Below, one piece after another: positions 11,580 to 23,156 of a DNA stretch of 64,000 nucleotides. The stretch comes from Brachionus rotundiformis (Eukaryota > Rotifera > Eurotatoria > Ploima > Brachionidae), in the NCBI GenBank assembly GCA_016802295.1, contig JAESIW010000071.1, positions 458,507 to 522,506 of the forward strand, given 5' to 3'. The first letter of the stretch is position 1; each line of letters opens with the position of its first letter. Below the pieces are notes generated by a model, which ran no database searches, had not been told where the DNA came from, and saw nothing but the letters and a program-made list of their open reading frames with translations. A program made the translations under genes and the position numbers.

Positions 11580-12729
11580 GTCACTTGATGCAAACTTCTC
11601 CACGCCACCGTTCTTATTAATTATTCTAAATCTAGCTTCTACAAAATCAATATATTTTTATTTAAAAAATAAAAAAAAATAAAAAATGTCTAGCTTTATT
11701 TGTTCAGGTGAAATGGACCCTGATTTTTAAATTTTGATTATTGACCTTTTTGTTGGGGCTTTAGTTTTTTGTGGTTTTTTTGTTTTATGATTTCTGTCTG
11801 AGTCTGTCTACATGGACCATTTTAAACGCTTGACTTGAATCCAAAGCGTTGTATAATAATATAAATCAATTAGATTATAAAATTAACTTTTTGAATAGAG
11901 AGATGTTTAGCATAAAAAAAAAAATTTTCTAAAACTTAAAGATAGAATAAACTTTGGCTTAAGTCGAATATTAAAGTGAAATAAAAAATTTATAAAAAAT
12001 TAATTTTTGACAAGAATACTTATACGAATAAATAAATAAGTCTTCGTCTTATTTTCTAAGGTGATCAAAATAACCATTAATTAAACAATAGCCTAAGGAT
12101 TTGTGTCAAGATAAGAACTAGATTTTTGAGGGGAATAATTTTCGATTTGAGTAAACAGGTTTAGCGAATATAAAGTATTTTTTAATAATTATTATTTGGT
12201 CTAAGATGACCTATCGTTTTATTCTCATAATTATAAAAAAAATCCATCTTTCCAGATATTTACTAATTAAATGCTTTTCGAATTCAAAATTAAGAACTAA
12301 ATATTCTAAGCTATCTTGAATCTGGTCCTTTTTGACCGCCATTAATTCATAGGTCATAATTTTGGCAAAAATTAAATTTATCTTATCAAAAAGATAATCT
12401 AAAATTAAAATTAAATTAGCCAAAATGCGACATTTTGGATGATACTAAAAATTTTTTTTAAACTTTTATATTTCGTTTAAAAAATCATAAACATAAACAT
12501 CTTTTTATATAAATTTTTTATTGTGTTTTAACAATTGCATAATAGTCCAGACATTTAAGATAAATGTCTTTTGTCTTTAAAAATTGGAGGAAAATCTTTG
12601 AAATGTCAAATAAATATTTTTAACTCTCGCATACTTTTACTATTCAAATAATTATGATTAATTTATTTATTAAATATATTTATTTTTTAAGAATTTATCA
12701 TTTTTAAGTCATTATAAATTTCACTTAAA
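11580..12729. other. Intergenic spacer upstream of the SLC6 gene
   Basis: AT-rich. The first 60 bases hold the probable 5' UTR exon of the SLC6 gene (minus strand, ending at donor 11577). A 70-codon minus frame at 12211-12423 has no family features and is not called. No RNA gene seen. Confidence 0.4.
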
Positions 12730-13385
12730 TAAACTTCTTCCATCTCTGCCTCTCTTCCAGAGTCCCAGTACTGCCATCTTGTCAGACTTTTGTTTCGACT
12801 TCCAATGTACTGCACCCAAGGCATATTCTGAAGGATCCGTTTGCCAAAATTCCTCCAGTCCTTAAATCTGGTTGTAAAGTTTAACCTATCTATCTTACTG
12901 ATAAGATCGATGCACCACCAATACCCTCGTCGGGTGATTGGGCTATTTTGCCGGCGAAAGAGTCATAAAATTTTAAAATAATCCCTGACTCGTTGTAAGA
13001 CCCTGCCTTTTGGGTCTCCTGTAAGTAAGACTTCCTTAGATCTGGATACTACTAAACCATTCCGAGTATTAAGCACTCAACCTGCTCTTTTTATTTGCCT
13101 AATAGCGCCTCGACAATGGATGGTAGCTTGTCTTGGTCCGTCCAAATGCCAGTAAGTTTATCTGGTAAAGGTTTTCATATACTTAAGGACACAATTGAGC
13201 AGCATTTGCTGCACATAAGGTGCTATAGAAAGTCCAAATGGCATTCAAGTTCATTTAAGTGATAGAATATTTCCCCGTAGCCAAAAGTTGTTAAGAACTT
13301 AGATTTAGGATGAATGGGACATTGAAGAAAGCCTGCTTGAAATCAATCTTAGTATACCATAGGTGGTCTGGCAACTGGTAGACTT
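12730..13385 (-). mobile_element. Decayed retroelement reverse transcriptase fragment
   Basis: On the minus strand the frame from about 13370 reads YTKIDFKQAFFNVP, then a different frame reads IHPKSKFLTTFGYG, then a third reads PFGLSIAPYVQQ (about 13245-13165). These are consecutive RT palm motifs in the correct order, broken by at least two frameshifts. Further on, in the 12740-12960 region, a Trp-rich RNase H-like stretch (RGYWWCIDLISKIDRL; FGKRILQNMPWV) follows. The motif wording fits a DIRS- or LTR-type retroelement better than a LINE. The block is visibly less AT-rich than its flanks. No intact gene, no terminal repeats found. Confidence 0.7.
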
Positions 13386-13746
13386 TATTAAAAGTTAAAA
13401 AAAATAAAAAATTTTAAAAAGACTATTTTTTTAATCACTTGATTTTACAATCATAAGTATAAATGCTTCTGAATAAAAGTAGTTAAAAATTATATTAATT
13501 TAGAAAATAAAAATAGTAAAATAAAATAATAATTGATATGAAAAGTTTTTAAAGTCAAATTAGCCAAGGTTGATTTTATTAAAAATTCAAATTTAGATTG
13601 TTATGAATTAAAAATGGAATAAAAAAGATATAAAAATTTATTCATTTTTTAAAAAAATTTTGTTATTTAATTACTAAATTTTTTATAGTGCTTTATTCAA
13701 AAATTCAAAAATATCTAATTAGTATCTTTTTGACTACGGTTTTTTA

Positions 13747-15532
13747 TCATTTGCCTAAAATCATTTCCAAAAATTTTTTGTTAGCTGTACAATCAGTGGT
13801 TTGAATTGGAATGCTTAGTACTTGTTTGTCACTGATCTCAGTGTTGGCAGCGCATCTACTGTACCTAAATTAGAAAAAAACAATTTAAATTAACTAATCA
13901 TCTACACAAAAAATTTTATCTAATATTGAAAAATTTTATCTACACTTCATCAATTTCTACATTAGTCAATTTTAATTTATCAAATTTAAATGTAACTGAA
14001 TTGGGATCAGAGCCGAAAAATGGCTTTGACTTCTTGTTAAATTGTAAATTGATTGCTGGTGCATAGCTTAGGTCATTGGGTGTCACGAACATTCTTGTTA
14101 TCACAGCACCAGGATTGATGTCATCGCTAGTTCTTTAAACAAAAAAGTAAACTCTACCACTAATCAAAATTAATTGCTTATACTTGGTCAAAGCAGTCTG
14201 GTCACCGGCATTTGTGTCAATGAGAAGCTCTCCGGCTGTTTTTGCCGAGCTAGAGCTTATTGATAGCTCGAATTTGTGGTGATTACCACAATATGGAGCA
14301 TTGATAGTTGTCTTTAGATACATGGATCCTCTGCCACGGAAATTCAAAGGAAAATAGCCCATGACCGAGCATTGATCATTCGAGCAGCTGGTGCATTGTC
14401 CATTTTCAAAATTTTCTTTGGAATCACAAGCAAAGCCCATGAATGTGCATGGTGCACGAATCGACTCTATAAAGTACTCCAAGACTTTGTTGTGACTGCA
14501 TCCAACTTGTTGAGTCGGATCAGCACTGCCACCCAATAGTTCACCAATAATTGAACTCAAGCCTGGGCATCCTGGTTGAAATTCACCTCCATTTACATAG
14601 AAATCAACATGTCCTACTGGCATGATAATGCCAAACGCAAAGCTGAGCAATGTACCAGCATTGGTGTGAATAGAGTCAACAAAATCAGCATCGGTCGGGT
14701 CTAGTCTAACTGCTGGGTCCGTGTCTTCAAAGAATGGACCTGCTGTGTCTAACCCAGTAATTCTATTGAATCGGATTGAGGCTGCATTTGAACTAAATCC
14801 GCAAGCATGGGCACCCAAGCTGTGACCAATACAATGAATGTTCAAACTTCTTGGATTGATACTGTAGTATAAATTTCTTATCTCATTCACCAACATACCT
14901 GTTTGCTTGCCAACCAAGCGAATGTTTGTTGAAGCATTGTTGTACAATGGAAAAGTGGCACCATTTCCCCATGCGACTATTATGATATTGGCTGATTCTT
15001 GATTTAACAATTCATCTTTCATTCTGTACAACCAACTAGTTGATCTGTCATTACTAAAACCGTGGATTATAATTTTCAATGGAAGTAACCGATTGAAGTT
15101 GGTTGAGTCCAAGTCCAAATTTTTATATGATAAAAGCTGCTCTTGGTCTTTGTTTTGTCGAGTAAATAGCAAAAATTCTGTATTTAACTCGTCCGGATGC
15201 AGAGGCAAATAGTTTCCGGTATAGTTAAATGGATAGCTGTTACTAAAACAACCTAAACCAAAAAATAATTTTCAAATATATTTTTTAAATTAATAAATAG
15301 ATAAAAAAATTTATATTAAGATTTATTTTATGATATTAAGATTGTACCTTCAGGGTAGCATATTTGAGTGTCAGGAGGATAAGGTCCATACAATGGTCTC
15401 TTGGTTGTTGTAGGTTCTTGATTATACACAGAACCTTAAATTATTATATTTAATATTTGATTTTGATTAATTTTTTTTCTCATAGTTATTACCGATTAAA
15501 AGCCCTATTATTAATAGATAAAAAAATTTCAT
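13747..15532 (-). CDS. Secreted pancreatic-type triacylglycerol lipase
   Basis: Alpha/beta-hydrolase that cleaves acylglycerols or phospholipids outside the cell or in the gut. Minus-strand exons 15532-15493, 15434-15348, 15252-14184, 14132-13944 and 13864-13747; 1503 nt, 500 residues. Exon 1 encodes only the signal peptide (MKFFYLLIIGLLIG). The catalytic triad is complete: Ser187 in GHSLGAH, Asp211 in GLDTAGP and His296 in GCSHNK, with family-like spacing. A Cys-flanked loop of about 20 residues between the two GC motifs is the lid, so a lipase rather than a lidless phospholipase is likely. The C-terminal PLAT-like region is encoded by the last three exons and ends in Cys-containing strands. 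Donor GTAGAT at 13943 is needed to restore frame into the last exon. Confidence 0.93.
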
Positions 15533-15811
15533 TTTTTATATGGAATTAAAGATTTTTCCATCATTTATATACTTTTATTTTTTAAAAACTAATTAACTCG
15601 TGATAAAAAGATAAAATAAAATTTATTTTATTTGTTTATCTTATCCATATTGTTATTAGAATGTCTACACCAAGTGAATTATTTACGTAATTCTTAAATA
15701 AAAATATAAATGATAAAAAAATGGTTAAAAGATTATTTTTTGGAGTCGATGAAGTAAATTAGAAAATAAAATTAAAAAATTTTTTAAAAAAAAAATTTAT
15801 TCAATCTTTAT

Positions 15812-16611
15812 CTATTTAGCGGAAACTAATTTATCGAATTTAATAGCGTAGTACGCCCAGCCATCCGAATGAATAATTTCTGTTTTACAAGGCTGAAAAA
15901 GATAAATAAATTAATAAATTAATAATTATCTGTCAAAATAGATATTACAAAATTGCTCTCGTTTAGAATAGCTTCAATTATTCCCGCGTTCAAATACGCA
16001 CAACTGTAGTTTACTTGATTAATAAAGATAATATTATTAATTAATAATTAGCTATTAATTGTTACGTCTATCATTTGGCAAAAATTTATTGATAATTGGA
16101 TCTTTTTCCATTATATAGTCTAAAAAATTATATTTTACTGAAAAAATATGTTTGAAATTGTTCTTTCCCTACATATTTGTGGATCATTGGAATCTCTTTC
16201 AAGCTTGTCGGCTTCTTTTCCATAAATGCTCTTAATAAAAACTTGTATTATTATTTTAATAAAATTTAAAAATTACTTTCCAAACATATTTTTTAATAAA
16301 GTTAAGCTGATCGAGAAACTTAACCTCTCGCTTGTTGTTCCGATCTCTGTAATAAGTCAAATCGAGCAGCCTTACTCCAATAAATTTGCCAAACTCTGTC
16401 ATCCTGCTCTGATAGTCAGCTATGCCATTGCTTTGTTTGTTTGAGTAAATTACCATCTCGACAATTAAAAAAGCATAGGTGCTCAAATTGATCTTTAATG
16501 AAAAAAAGGATCTTATATTTAATAAAAAAAAGAAAAATGGTTCACTTCTCCTCTTTGTTTTGGTATTGATTTGTCCAAACAACTCGGCTTGACATCTTCA
16601 GCTGCATCCAT
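15812..16611 (-). CDS. TRAPPC5: TRAPP complex subunit 5 (Bet3-family)
   Basis: Core subunit of the TRAPP tethering complexes that act as Rab1/Ypt1 exchange factor in ER-Golgi traffic. Six small exons on the minus strand: 16611-16546, 16492-16277, 16230-16173, 16119-16066, 16013-15949 and 15892-15812; 540 nt, 179 residues (human about 188). Family signature stretches: INLSTYAFLIVEMVIY, FGKFIGVRLLDL, KREVKFLDQLNFIKKYVWK, YGKEADKLER, YYIMEKDPIINKF, AYLNAGIIEAIL and DGWAYYAIKF. All introns are 46-56 nt with GT..AG and phases agree. Of two ATGs four bases apart the first (16611) gives the frame. A textbook example of this genome's tiny introns. Confidence 0.93.
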
Positions 16612-17728
16612 TTTTTTGCTTAAAAACTTCAAAAATTTACCGGCACGATCACATGTCTGTATTTTTATAGAGAATTTGTGCTAAAATGTAGCGAAAAAAA
16701 GTGTCCTATTAAAATTTCAAATATTGTTTACTTTTTATCATTTAGTTGTATCTATTGTTAAGAATTTATTTTTAAAGTTTATTCGTTAAAATTATGTATT
16801 TGCTTTGAATAAAAAAAATTAATTATTTTTAAAATTTATCAAAATTTGAATAAACTTTTAATATATTTTCATTTATCATATTATTTTTGTAGATAATTTT
16901 AATCAATTAATTTAGTTTTATTTTATGATTAAGTAATTTAATAGCGAATTCATAATTATAACTTTAAGTTTTCATTTACCAAATCAAGTTTATCTGTAAA
17001 TATTCAAAATATTGGTTTACTTTTTTTTACCAAAAATAAATATTTCAATTTAAAATCAAATTAATTATCACAGATGAATGAAACTTAATTTTATTGATCA
17101 ATAAAACTTGGTCTATAGTACCTTGGGCTTCAAAAGTCTTGGTACATAGTGGTCAGTTTGTCCAGTCTATTAGCTCCCAGCTTTTAGAGAAGGATATAAA
17201 TGTGTCCAAATAATTTTTATTTCGAAGATTCGTTACCATTTGACATTCTTTGAGATTGACCAGACCTATAAACACCAATTAAGAGAAAATGATTTACCAA
17301 AATCTGCCATTCCTGTTCTTCCTAAAACACTTAATCTACTTATATGATTTAATATGAGATTGGCACATCGATTATCTATTAACATCTTCTTTTTGCCAAT
17401 AAGTTCACCTAATGGTCACTTAAATTTTTATTTTTAAAAATTAATTAATGAGAAAATAAAAATTTAAGTGCAATTAAAAAAGCGTATTTTTGGATTAAAA
17501 TTCATCGAGTATTGGCAAATTTAACTAGTGGGACTTAAAATCTTAGGACAAATTAACAAACTAAATATTGACCCTTTAGTTTAAGCCTAATCCATTATTA
17601 TAACATCCTATTTAACCGCTAAGATTAAATATATCCAATTTTGGAGTCATTTATTTATATTTGTCTAGCCATTTCTTGGTCAAAATAATTCTCTAGTTTA
17701 TTTTTTTGGGCATTTGTTTTGGTCTAAA
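16612..17728. other. Divergent intergenic region with possible retroelement debris
   Basis: Separates TRAPPC5 (-) from the Lys/Ser-rich gene (+). Mostly AT-rich. The stretch 17100-17420 is less AT-rich and on the minus strand contains a YLDTFISFSKSWE-like string that resembles a decayed RT catalytic loop (YxDD-type). This is too short to call firmly. Confidence 0.35.
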
Positions 17729-19495
17729 ATGTCCGATTTCAGTGATTTTTTAATAAACAAAATGATGTCTAGTCTAGAGCCTGAAGATTTGCAAATACTC
17801 AATGGCTCAAAGTCATTTAATAGACACGTAGAGACAATCGAAGAAGATAATAAGTTACCAAATGAAAACACATCTTGCACAGACTATTATCTAATGAACT
17901 CTTCCAAAAAAACGCTCAATTCCAAGTCCAGAAAAACTCCGCTCAGACACAAGGTCGAGAACAGCAAAAAAAAGCGCCACACTCACAAACGAAGCACTGG
18001 ATCAAGCAAATGGAAGACCTACAAACTAAGTGAAAAAAACTACAACCAATTTGAGGAGACCTCTCGATCAGAGAACTCTAGCGGCATTGTAAACAACCCC
18101 ATGTATCAGACCAATTACATGGATTTGACTGAAACAAAAAAAACCATCTATAAAAGTCTTGACAAGCCGGACAAAAAGCAAAAGTCACCAAAAAGCACAA
18201 ACACTTCCAAATCGTCCGAGTCGGACAAGGGCAAATACAAGAATAGGGAAGTGATAATGTCATCTTGGAATCTAATTCTAAAAGCAGCAGATGATCCCAA
18301 GGACTTGAAGAAAATATTGGAGAAAAAGCTGTCACCCAAGACCTCCAAGTCAAAAGCGAAAAACTTGGACTTTTCCAAAAATTTGGACCTGTCTATGACC
18401 AGACCGGATGAAATAGTCAAAAGTTTTTTTTCCTATTTGAATAATTATGGAGACGATGGTTGCACTTTGAAAAGTGGCTTGACCAAGACCAAAGAGAAGA
18501 GTTCGCTTATTAAGATGAACTCTATTTTTCCACTATTCCGCAAAAGTCAACCAAAGGCCAACTTGTCTGACAAAAACGACCAAGTTAAAAGCTCTAATAA
18601 CTCATCTAAACAGAAAAACAATTCCAAGATATCACTTAATTGTTGTGCCAAAAAGCTCACTGAGTCCAATTTAACAATCGGTTCCGGCTCAAGTCGAATC
18701 ATTTCTGACGACGACTTGGACAAATTTATTGAAAAGCTGGGCAATGATGAGGAAATTTTACAAAAGCTTAAGAACAAATTAAGTCTCATAATTAAATCTA
18801 AAAAGAATCAAAATTTTTATTTTGCTGTCAGTCCTCAGCACAAAACAGTGGTCAAGAATGAGAATTTTTTACGCGGTTTATGCAAACATTTGAGCTCGGC
18901 TCAATTGCCGGCCTCTTCTACGCCCAATCCGGACTTGCTTATTCAGAACTTTTCCGCCTCAAATGACTCCTTTTCCAAGAACAATTACTTTTTCAAAGAA
19001 AACCAAGAACAATGCTTGCTCTCGTCCATAGAGCAGACAGAAAATTCGGCAAAAAACCTTAAAAAAAAGTATGCGGATGGGAAAATATTCGAGCATGAGT
19101 TTGGCAAAATATTGGTTAAACCAAGCGAACAGGCAAATGTGATGTCGGCTAGTGGTTGTAATGAAAAGATTAACTTCAAGAAAGCCAGACACTGCAATAG
19201 AAATGGAAACAAAATTGTCCAAATGAATACACGGCGAACTAGGGTCAAGTCATCCAAGCAAATTTTGAAGGAAATATCCCAAAAGTGCCAGAAATCAGCC
19301 CCAAACGGTGACAAAGGAGAAAAAATTGGGCCAAAAAATTCATTCACAAATTATAGTTATTATCAAGATAACTTATTGAAGAAAGATAATCTCATAGCTA
19401 AAACTAATAAAGTAAAGACCAAAAAATTGAATGCTTTTCTTGGAAACAATGAGAATATTTACAATGATCCAGCCAAGGGCAGATTTTTGTATTGA
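17729..19495 (+). CDS. Uncharacterised Lys/Ser/Asn-rich protein
   Basis: Single-exon frame. The first ATG (17729) gives 588 residues; an open frame extends a few codons upstream without ATG. No family recognised. The start, MSDFSDFLINKMMSSLEPED, is amphipathic; most of the rest is low complexity with Ser-Lys and Lys-rich runs (KKKRHTHKRSTGSSK; SPKSTNTSKSSESDKGK) resembling nuclear, disordered proteins. Two better-folded islands are seen: about residues 190-240 (acidic/Leu helices, KDLKKILEKKL) and about 320-360 (DDDLDKFIEKLGNDEEILQK). A basic C-terminal part contains RRTRVKSSKQILKEIS. Possibly nuclear by its many basic clusters; no function can be assigned. No paralogue in the window. Confidence 0.7.
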   Translation: MSDFSDFLINKMMSSLEPEDLQILNGSKSFNRHVETIEEDNKLPNENTSCTDYYLMNSSKKTLNSKSRKTPLRHKVENSKKKRHTHKRSTGSSKWKTYKLSEKNYNQFEETSRSENSSGIVNNPMYQTNYMDLTETKKTIYKSLDKPDKKQKSPKSTNTSKSSESDKGKYKNREVIMSSWNLILKAADDPKDLKKILEKKLSPKTSKSKAKNLDFSKNLDLSMTRPDEIVKSFFSYLNNYGDDGCTLKSGLTKTKEKSSLIKMNSIFPLFRKSQPKANLSDKNDQVKSSNNSSKQKNNSKISLNCCAKKLTESNLTIGSGSSRIISDDDLDKFIEKLGNDEEILQKLKNKLSLIIKSKKNQNFYFAVSPQHKTVVKNENFLRGLCKHLSSAQLPASSTPNPDLLIQNFSASNDSFSKNNYFFKENQEQCLLSSIEQTENSAKNLKKKYADGKIFEHEFGKILVKPSEQANVMSASGCNEKINFKKARHCNRNGNKIVQMNTRRTRVKSSKQILKEISQKCQKSAPNGDKGEKIGPKNSFTNYSYYQDNLLKKDNLIAKTNKVKTKKLNAFLGNNENIYNDPAKGRFLY

Positions 19496-20329
19496 TCATT
19501 CATCACTCATCTCACCAATCTTTGCACATGTTTAAAAATTAAATTTTTAAATGAACATTATTTTATTATCTAATTTATGAATAATTTTTAATGTAATTAA
19601 AGTAATCTCGAAAGAGATAAAAAGAAAATTAAATAAATCATTTAAATTGATTTTTTTTTAAATTATTTCGTGTCTCCAAAACATGTAAAAATTATCTTCT
19701 GTTGTGAATTATCATTTTTTATTTAAAATATTTGATAATATAGCATTAGTATTTTTTTAATTATAGATACAATTATAAAATTGTAAAAGACAAATTTAAG
19801 TTTATGAACAATCATCAAGCTCAACGATTATTATTAGTTTTATCTATTTAATAATAAGTTCATTTAATGTATAGGCTCATTAAAGAAATAATGTTTATAG
19901 TTAAAAAAGTGAAATAATTGTCTGCTAGTTAAAAAAGTTCATTAGACTTTAAACTAAAAATTATTTTAAATAGATTAATTTTATAACAATCTTCAGCATG
20001 ATAATGATAATGCTATCATAAAGTATTCAATTTGATCTACATAGCAAGTGATTAAAAAAAATATAAAATTAAAGCTTTTTTATTTGATACTTGTTATTTT
20101 TATTTGAAATATGGAGATTTTAATAATATTATGGTAAAAAAAAGTTTTATTATTTTTAACAGTGTTAAAATACTCATATTTTTGTGATAAAAAATAAATT
20201 TTGAGCTTTTAATTTCCAAATTGTGACCAAAACCAAAATATTGATATCAATATAGCTTATTGAACAAATTAATTTTAAATATTATAAAGAATCTTGAAAT
20301 TTTTTAAATAACTTATAATTAAAGTACTA
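19496..20329. other. AT-rich intergenic spacer
   Basis: Follows the Lys/Ser-rich gene. Short A/T tracts, no gene or structured RNA recognised. Confidence 0.5.
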
Positions 20330-20930
20330 CCAGCTAGCATGGAGCAACAAAAACTCCTTGGCGCAGAAAAGTCTTCAGACTAAATGGAACAAACAAAGTG
20401 ATTAGAGCAGGTAAAATGTGTTACTGACAAACACAGAGTGTGAAAAATATCAAAGACTGATATTCTAACCAGATCTACCAAGTAAAAAAGCGTTTTTTAG
20501 GCAAATACGGACCTAAGAACGCTTACGAGTGGAGAATCAAGACCTCATCTAGACTACGAAGTAAAACTGTAGATACAACTGAAAAGGTTGAGTGAGAAGA
20601 TTTGATTGAAATGTATAAATTAGTGAATAGATTAGAAAATATGGTCCTGGTCACAGATATGGTAAGTAGGGCCTGTCGCGGAGTTAAGAGTGAATAGCAT
20701 CAGACTCCAAAATTGACGGCTGCTGCATTTAAAGTGCTTTTTTCTCAAACAGATTAGTTCCGTACTGGAATAAGTTGCCTAAATAATATGGTAAAATTTA
20801 AGTCGAACCCTAGCTTCAAAGATACTTTAAATATATTCAATAGAGTAGGCTGCTTCAGTTCACTGTATAATGGCAGTGATGGGCTAAGCCACTATATGTA
20901 ACGTGTCCCAAGAAGTAATACAACCATTTA
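20330..20930 (+). mobile_element. LINE C-terminal fragment, decayed
   Basis: Less AT-rich than its flanks. In broken frames it reads EDLIEMYKLVNRLEN (about 20600-20640) and later NNMVKFKSNPSFKDTLNIF (about 20785-20845). These match the end of CR1/Jockey-type LINE ORF2 proteins (the RGDLIEMYK and SFKxxLDxF-like motifs). Stops and frameshifts throughout. The same family end is seen on the minus strand at 43780-44050. Confidence 0.6.
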
Positions 20931-21544
20931 TCCAAAAATCGATTAAATGTTATCTTATATTATTTTAATTATTTAATACTACTAATAAAATATTACACTT
21001 GTAAAAATTTAATAATTTTAAAATTTTTTTAAAATTTTTTATTTTTTTACCTTTTATATTAAGGCCTAAAGATTAATAAATTGCTCCTAATGTGATGGTC
21101 AAAAAACAAATAATTTTAAATAAATTTAAATAAATATAAAAATTTTATTATTTTTTAAACAAATTTTAAATTAATATTTGATATTAATTTCAATTAGTTA
21201 TTTAAATACGATATAATTATCCTATGTACTTAAATTTAACTAAAACTTTGCTGATAATTCGATTTACTTGGAATAACTTTAGTTTAATTCAAAAATTAAT
21301 TTCACAATTAAAATTTTAATTGATTTGAAATATCTCCCAGAGAGAAAAAAAAAAATAGCAGGGAAATAGCACCATGTATATTTATTATTAAATGATGATA
21401 AATCTTAATTAAAAAAATAATAGACAAAAATAAACAGACAGCAACAGTTTCGAAACAGTGAGCCGTAAATCCTAAGCAACCAAATGACACTATTTAACAA
21501 TAAATTAAACCATGTTAAGAAAAATCATGTTTACAAAGCACAGG
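20931..21544. other. AT-rich intergenic spacer
   Basis: Lies downstream (3') of CDK2 on the minus strand and after the LINE fragment. Probably contains the CDK2 3' UTR. Nothing else seen. Confidence 0.45.
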
Positions 21545-22500
21545 TCAGAGAAAAGGTGGTTTGACTATTTGGACATTTCTAAAAAACGCGTGGGACAAAG
21601 CTGCCTTGGCAGTTAATCGGTCTTCAGGTCTATAGACCAGCAGCCTTTTAAGCAAGTCGATGCCTTCTTCATTCAGCTGGGTATTGTACGCACTCAGGTC
21701 TTGCCGATGCCAATTTGGAAACGTTGGTCTAAAGTCGGGTAGCTTACTAACTCCCGGCCAAACTTTTTCATCAGGGGTGCCCAATATTCTGAATATCTGA
21801 AACAATTGATCAATTTCTGAGTCTCCTTTGAACAGCACCTTATGTGTAGCCATTTCCTTTGGGAAACATTTAAAGAAATTAATTTATTTTAGTTTAATTA
21901 GAATACTGAGAATATGCCGGCTATGCTCCAGATGTCGACCTCGGTCGAGTAATACTTGCATCCGAGTAAAATTTCCGGTGCTCTGTACCACAGAGTGACC
22001 ACTTCATGAGTAAATGTTCTAACGGGTACACCAAAGGCTCTGGCAAGGCCAAAATCGGCTAGTTTAATGAGTCCATCAGCACTAAGGAGCAAATTTTGTG
22101 GTTTGAGGTCTCTGTGCAATATTCTATGTGTGTGACAGTAAGCTATGCCTTGGAGCATTTGAAACAGATAAGACTTGACCAGGTTGAGAGGAAGGCCGTT
22201 TTTATTCTCATACAATTCCATGTATTTTTTCAAGTCTTGGTCCAGATACTCAAAAACCAAGAACAGCTTGTTATCGGTGTGTATGATGTCGAGGAGCTTT
22301 ACAATGTTTAAATGGTTGAGCTCTTTTAGCAGAGAGATTTCGCGGATGGTTGTTGAAGGAACTCCATCAGCCTCAGTGTCGAGACGAATGCGTTTCAGCG
22401 CAACCATGTCTCCGCTAACTGTATCTTTAGCCTTGTACACTACACCATAAGTGCCTTCTCCAATTTTTAAAATTCCGGTAAAGTTATCCAGACTGGCCAT
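21545..22500 (-). CDS. CDK2: Cyclin-dependent kinase 2
   Basis: Ser/Thr kinase driving G1/S and S phase with cyclins E/A. Exons 22500-21907 and 21856-21545 on the minus strand (906 nt, 301 residues; human CDK2 298); 50-nt intron. Visible: glycine loop GEGTYGVV with the inhibitory Thr17/Tyr18 pair (targets of Wee1/Myt1 and CDC25), Lys36, cyclin helix PSTTIRE (48-54), HRDLKPQN (Asp131), DFG (149-151), T-loop GVPVRTFTHEVVTLWYRAPE with activating Thr164, and GDSEIDQLFQIFRILGTPDE. The GVPVRT T-loop and C-lobe wording favour CDK2 over CDK1. Odd: the kinase motif WSxGC after helix F reads WSIAG (Gly195), exactly at the exon end; see findings. Its activator CDC25 lies 2.4 kb away on the other strand. 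Confidence 0.93.
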
Positions 22501-22782
22501 AGTGCGGACAAGTGTTAACCATAAACAATTAAGATTGTTTTAAAGTTGTAAATAGATTAAAGAAGTTTAGTGAATGTACGCTAAAAATGCAACTTAATTT
22601 ATTATTTGAAAAAAATATAAAGCATGTCTATTTCTTAATGAATATTTATTTATTATATGTGGTCTAAAAGCTAAAAGAATATTTTTTTATATGAGTTAAT
22701 TAATTGTTTAATTTTGACAAAGCAAAAATTTTAAAAAGGGCATTTAAATAGACTTTTTATTTAAAATAAATTTGAAAAAATT

Positions 22783-22862
22783 TGATAGCGGTGGGATTCG
22801 AACCCACGCCTGTTACGACTGGTGCCTAAAACCAGCGCCTTAGACCACTCGGCCACGCTACC
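22783..22862 (-). tRNA. tRNA-Leu(TAG), copy 1
   Basis: Minus-strand gene beginning GGTAGCGTGGCCGAG. The acceptor stem GGTAGCG/CGCTATC pairs fully apart from one G-T wobble. Anticodon loop TTTAGGC gives TAG (reads CUA), with a class II variable arm, T arm GGGTTCGAATCCC and discriminator A. Followed by a T run (Pol III terminator). Sequence identical to the copies at 23899 and 26307. Confidence 0.95.
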
Positions 22863-23156
22863 TCAATTACTTGACAAGCTCTAGAGTTTTTTTTATAAAA
22901 ATTTCTTTACTTTTTGAGCCTATGCTTGTTGAATTAATTTGAATTCTATTGACTTGACTGACTCTCTTTTGAAGGGTTTGATTTCAAATAGTCAAGTTTT
23001 TTTTTAAAGCCATGTGAGTCCATGATCGACCATTGGTTAATTTTTTGAGTGCGCGTGCTTGCATTTGAAGAAATTTGTTGAATAGAAAAGCTTATCCTAT
23101 TCAATAGGATTCCTATAAATAACTGTTGATTTTCGTTTGTAAAAACAATTAAAAAA

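Noticed and set aside
12211..12423. 70-codon minus frame
   Set aside because: AT-rich spacer, no motif, no splice partners, no start context.
17100..17420. Possible RT loop on the minus strand
   Set aside because: Only one short YLDT-like string; not enough to call a mobile element.
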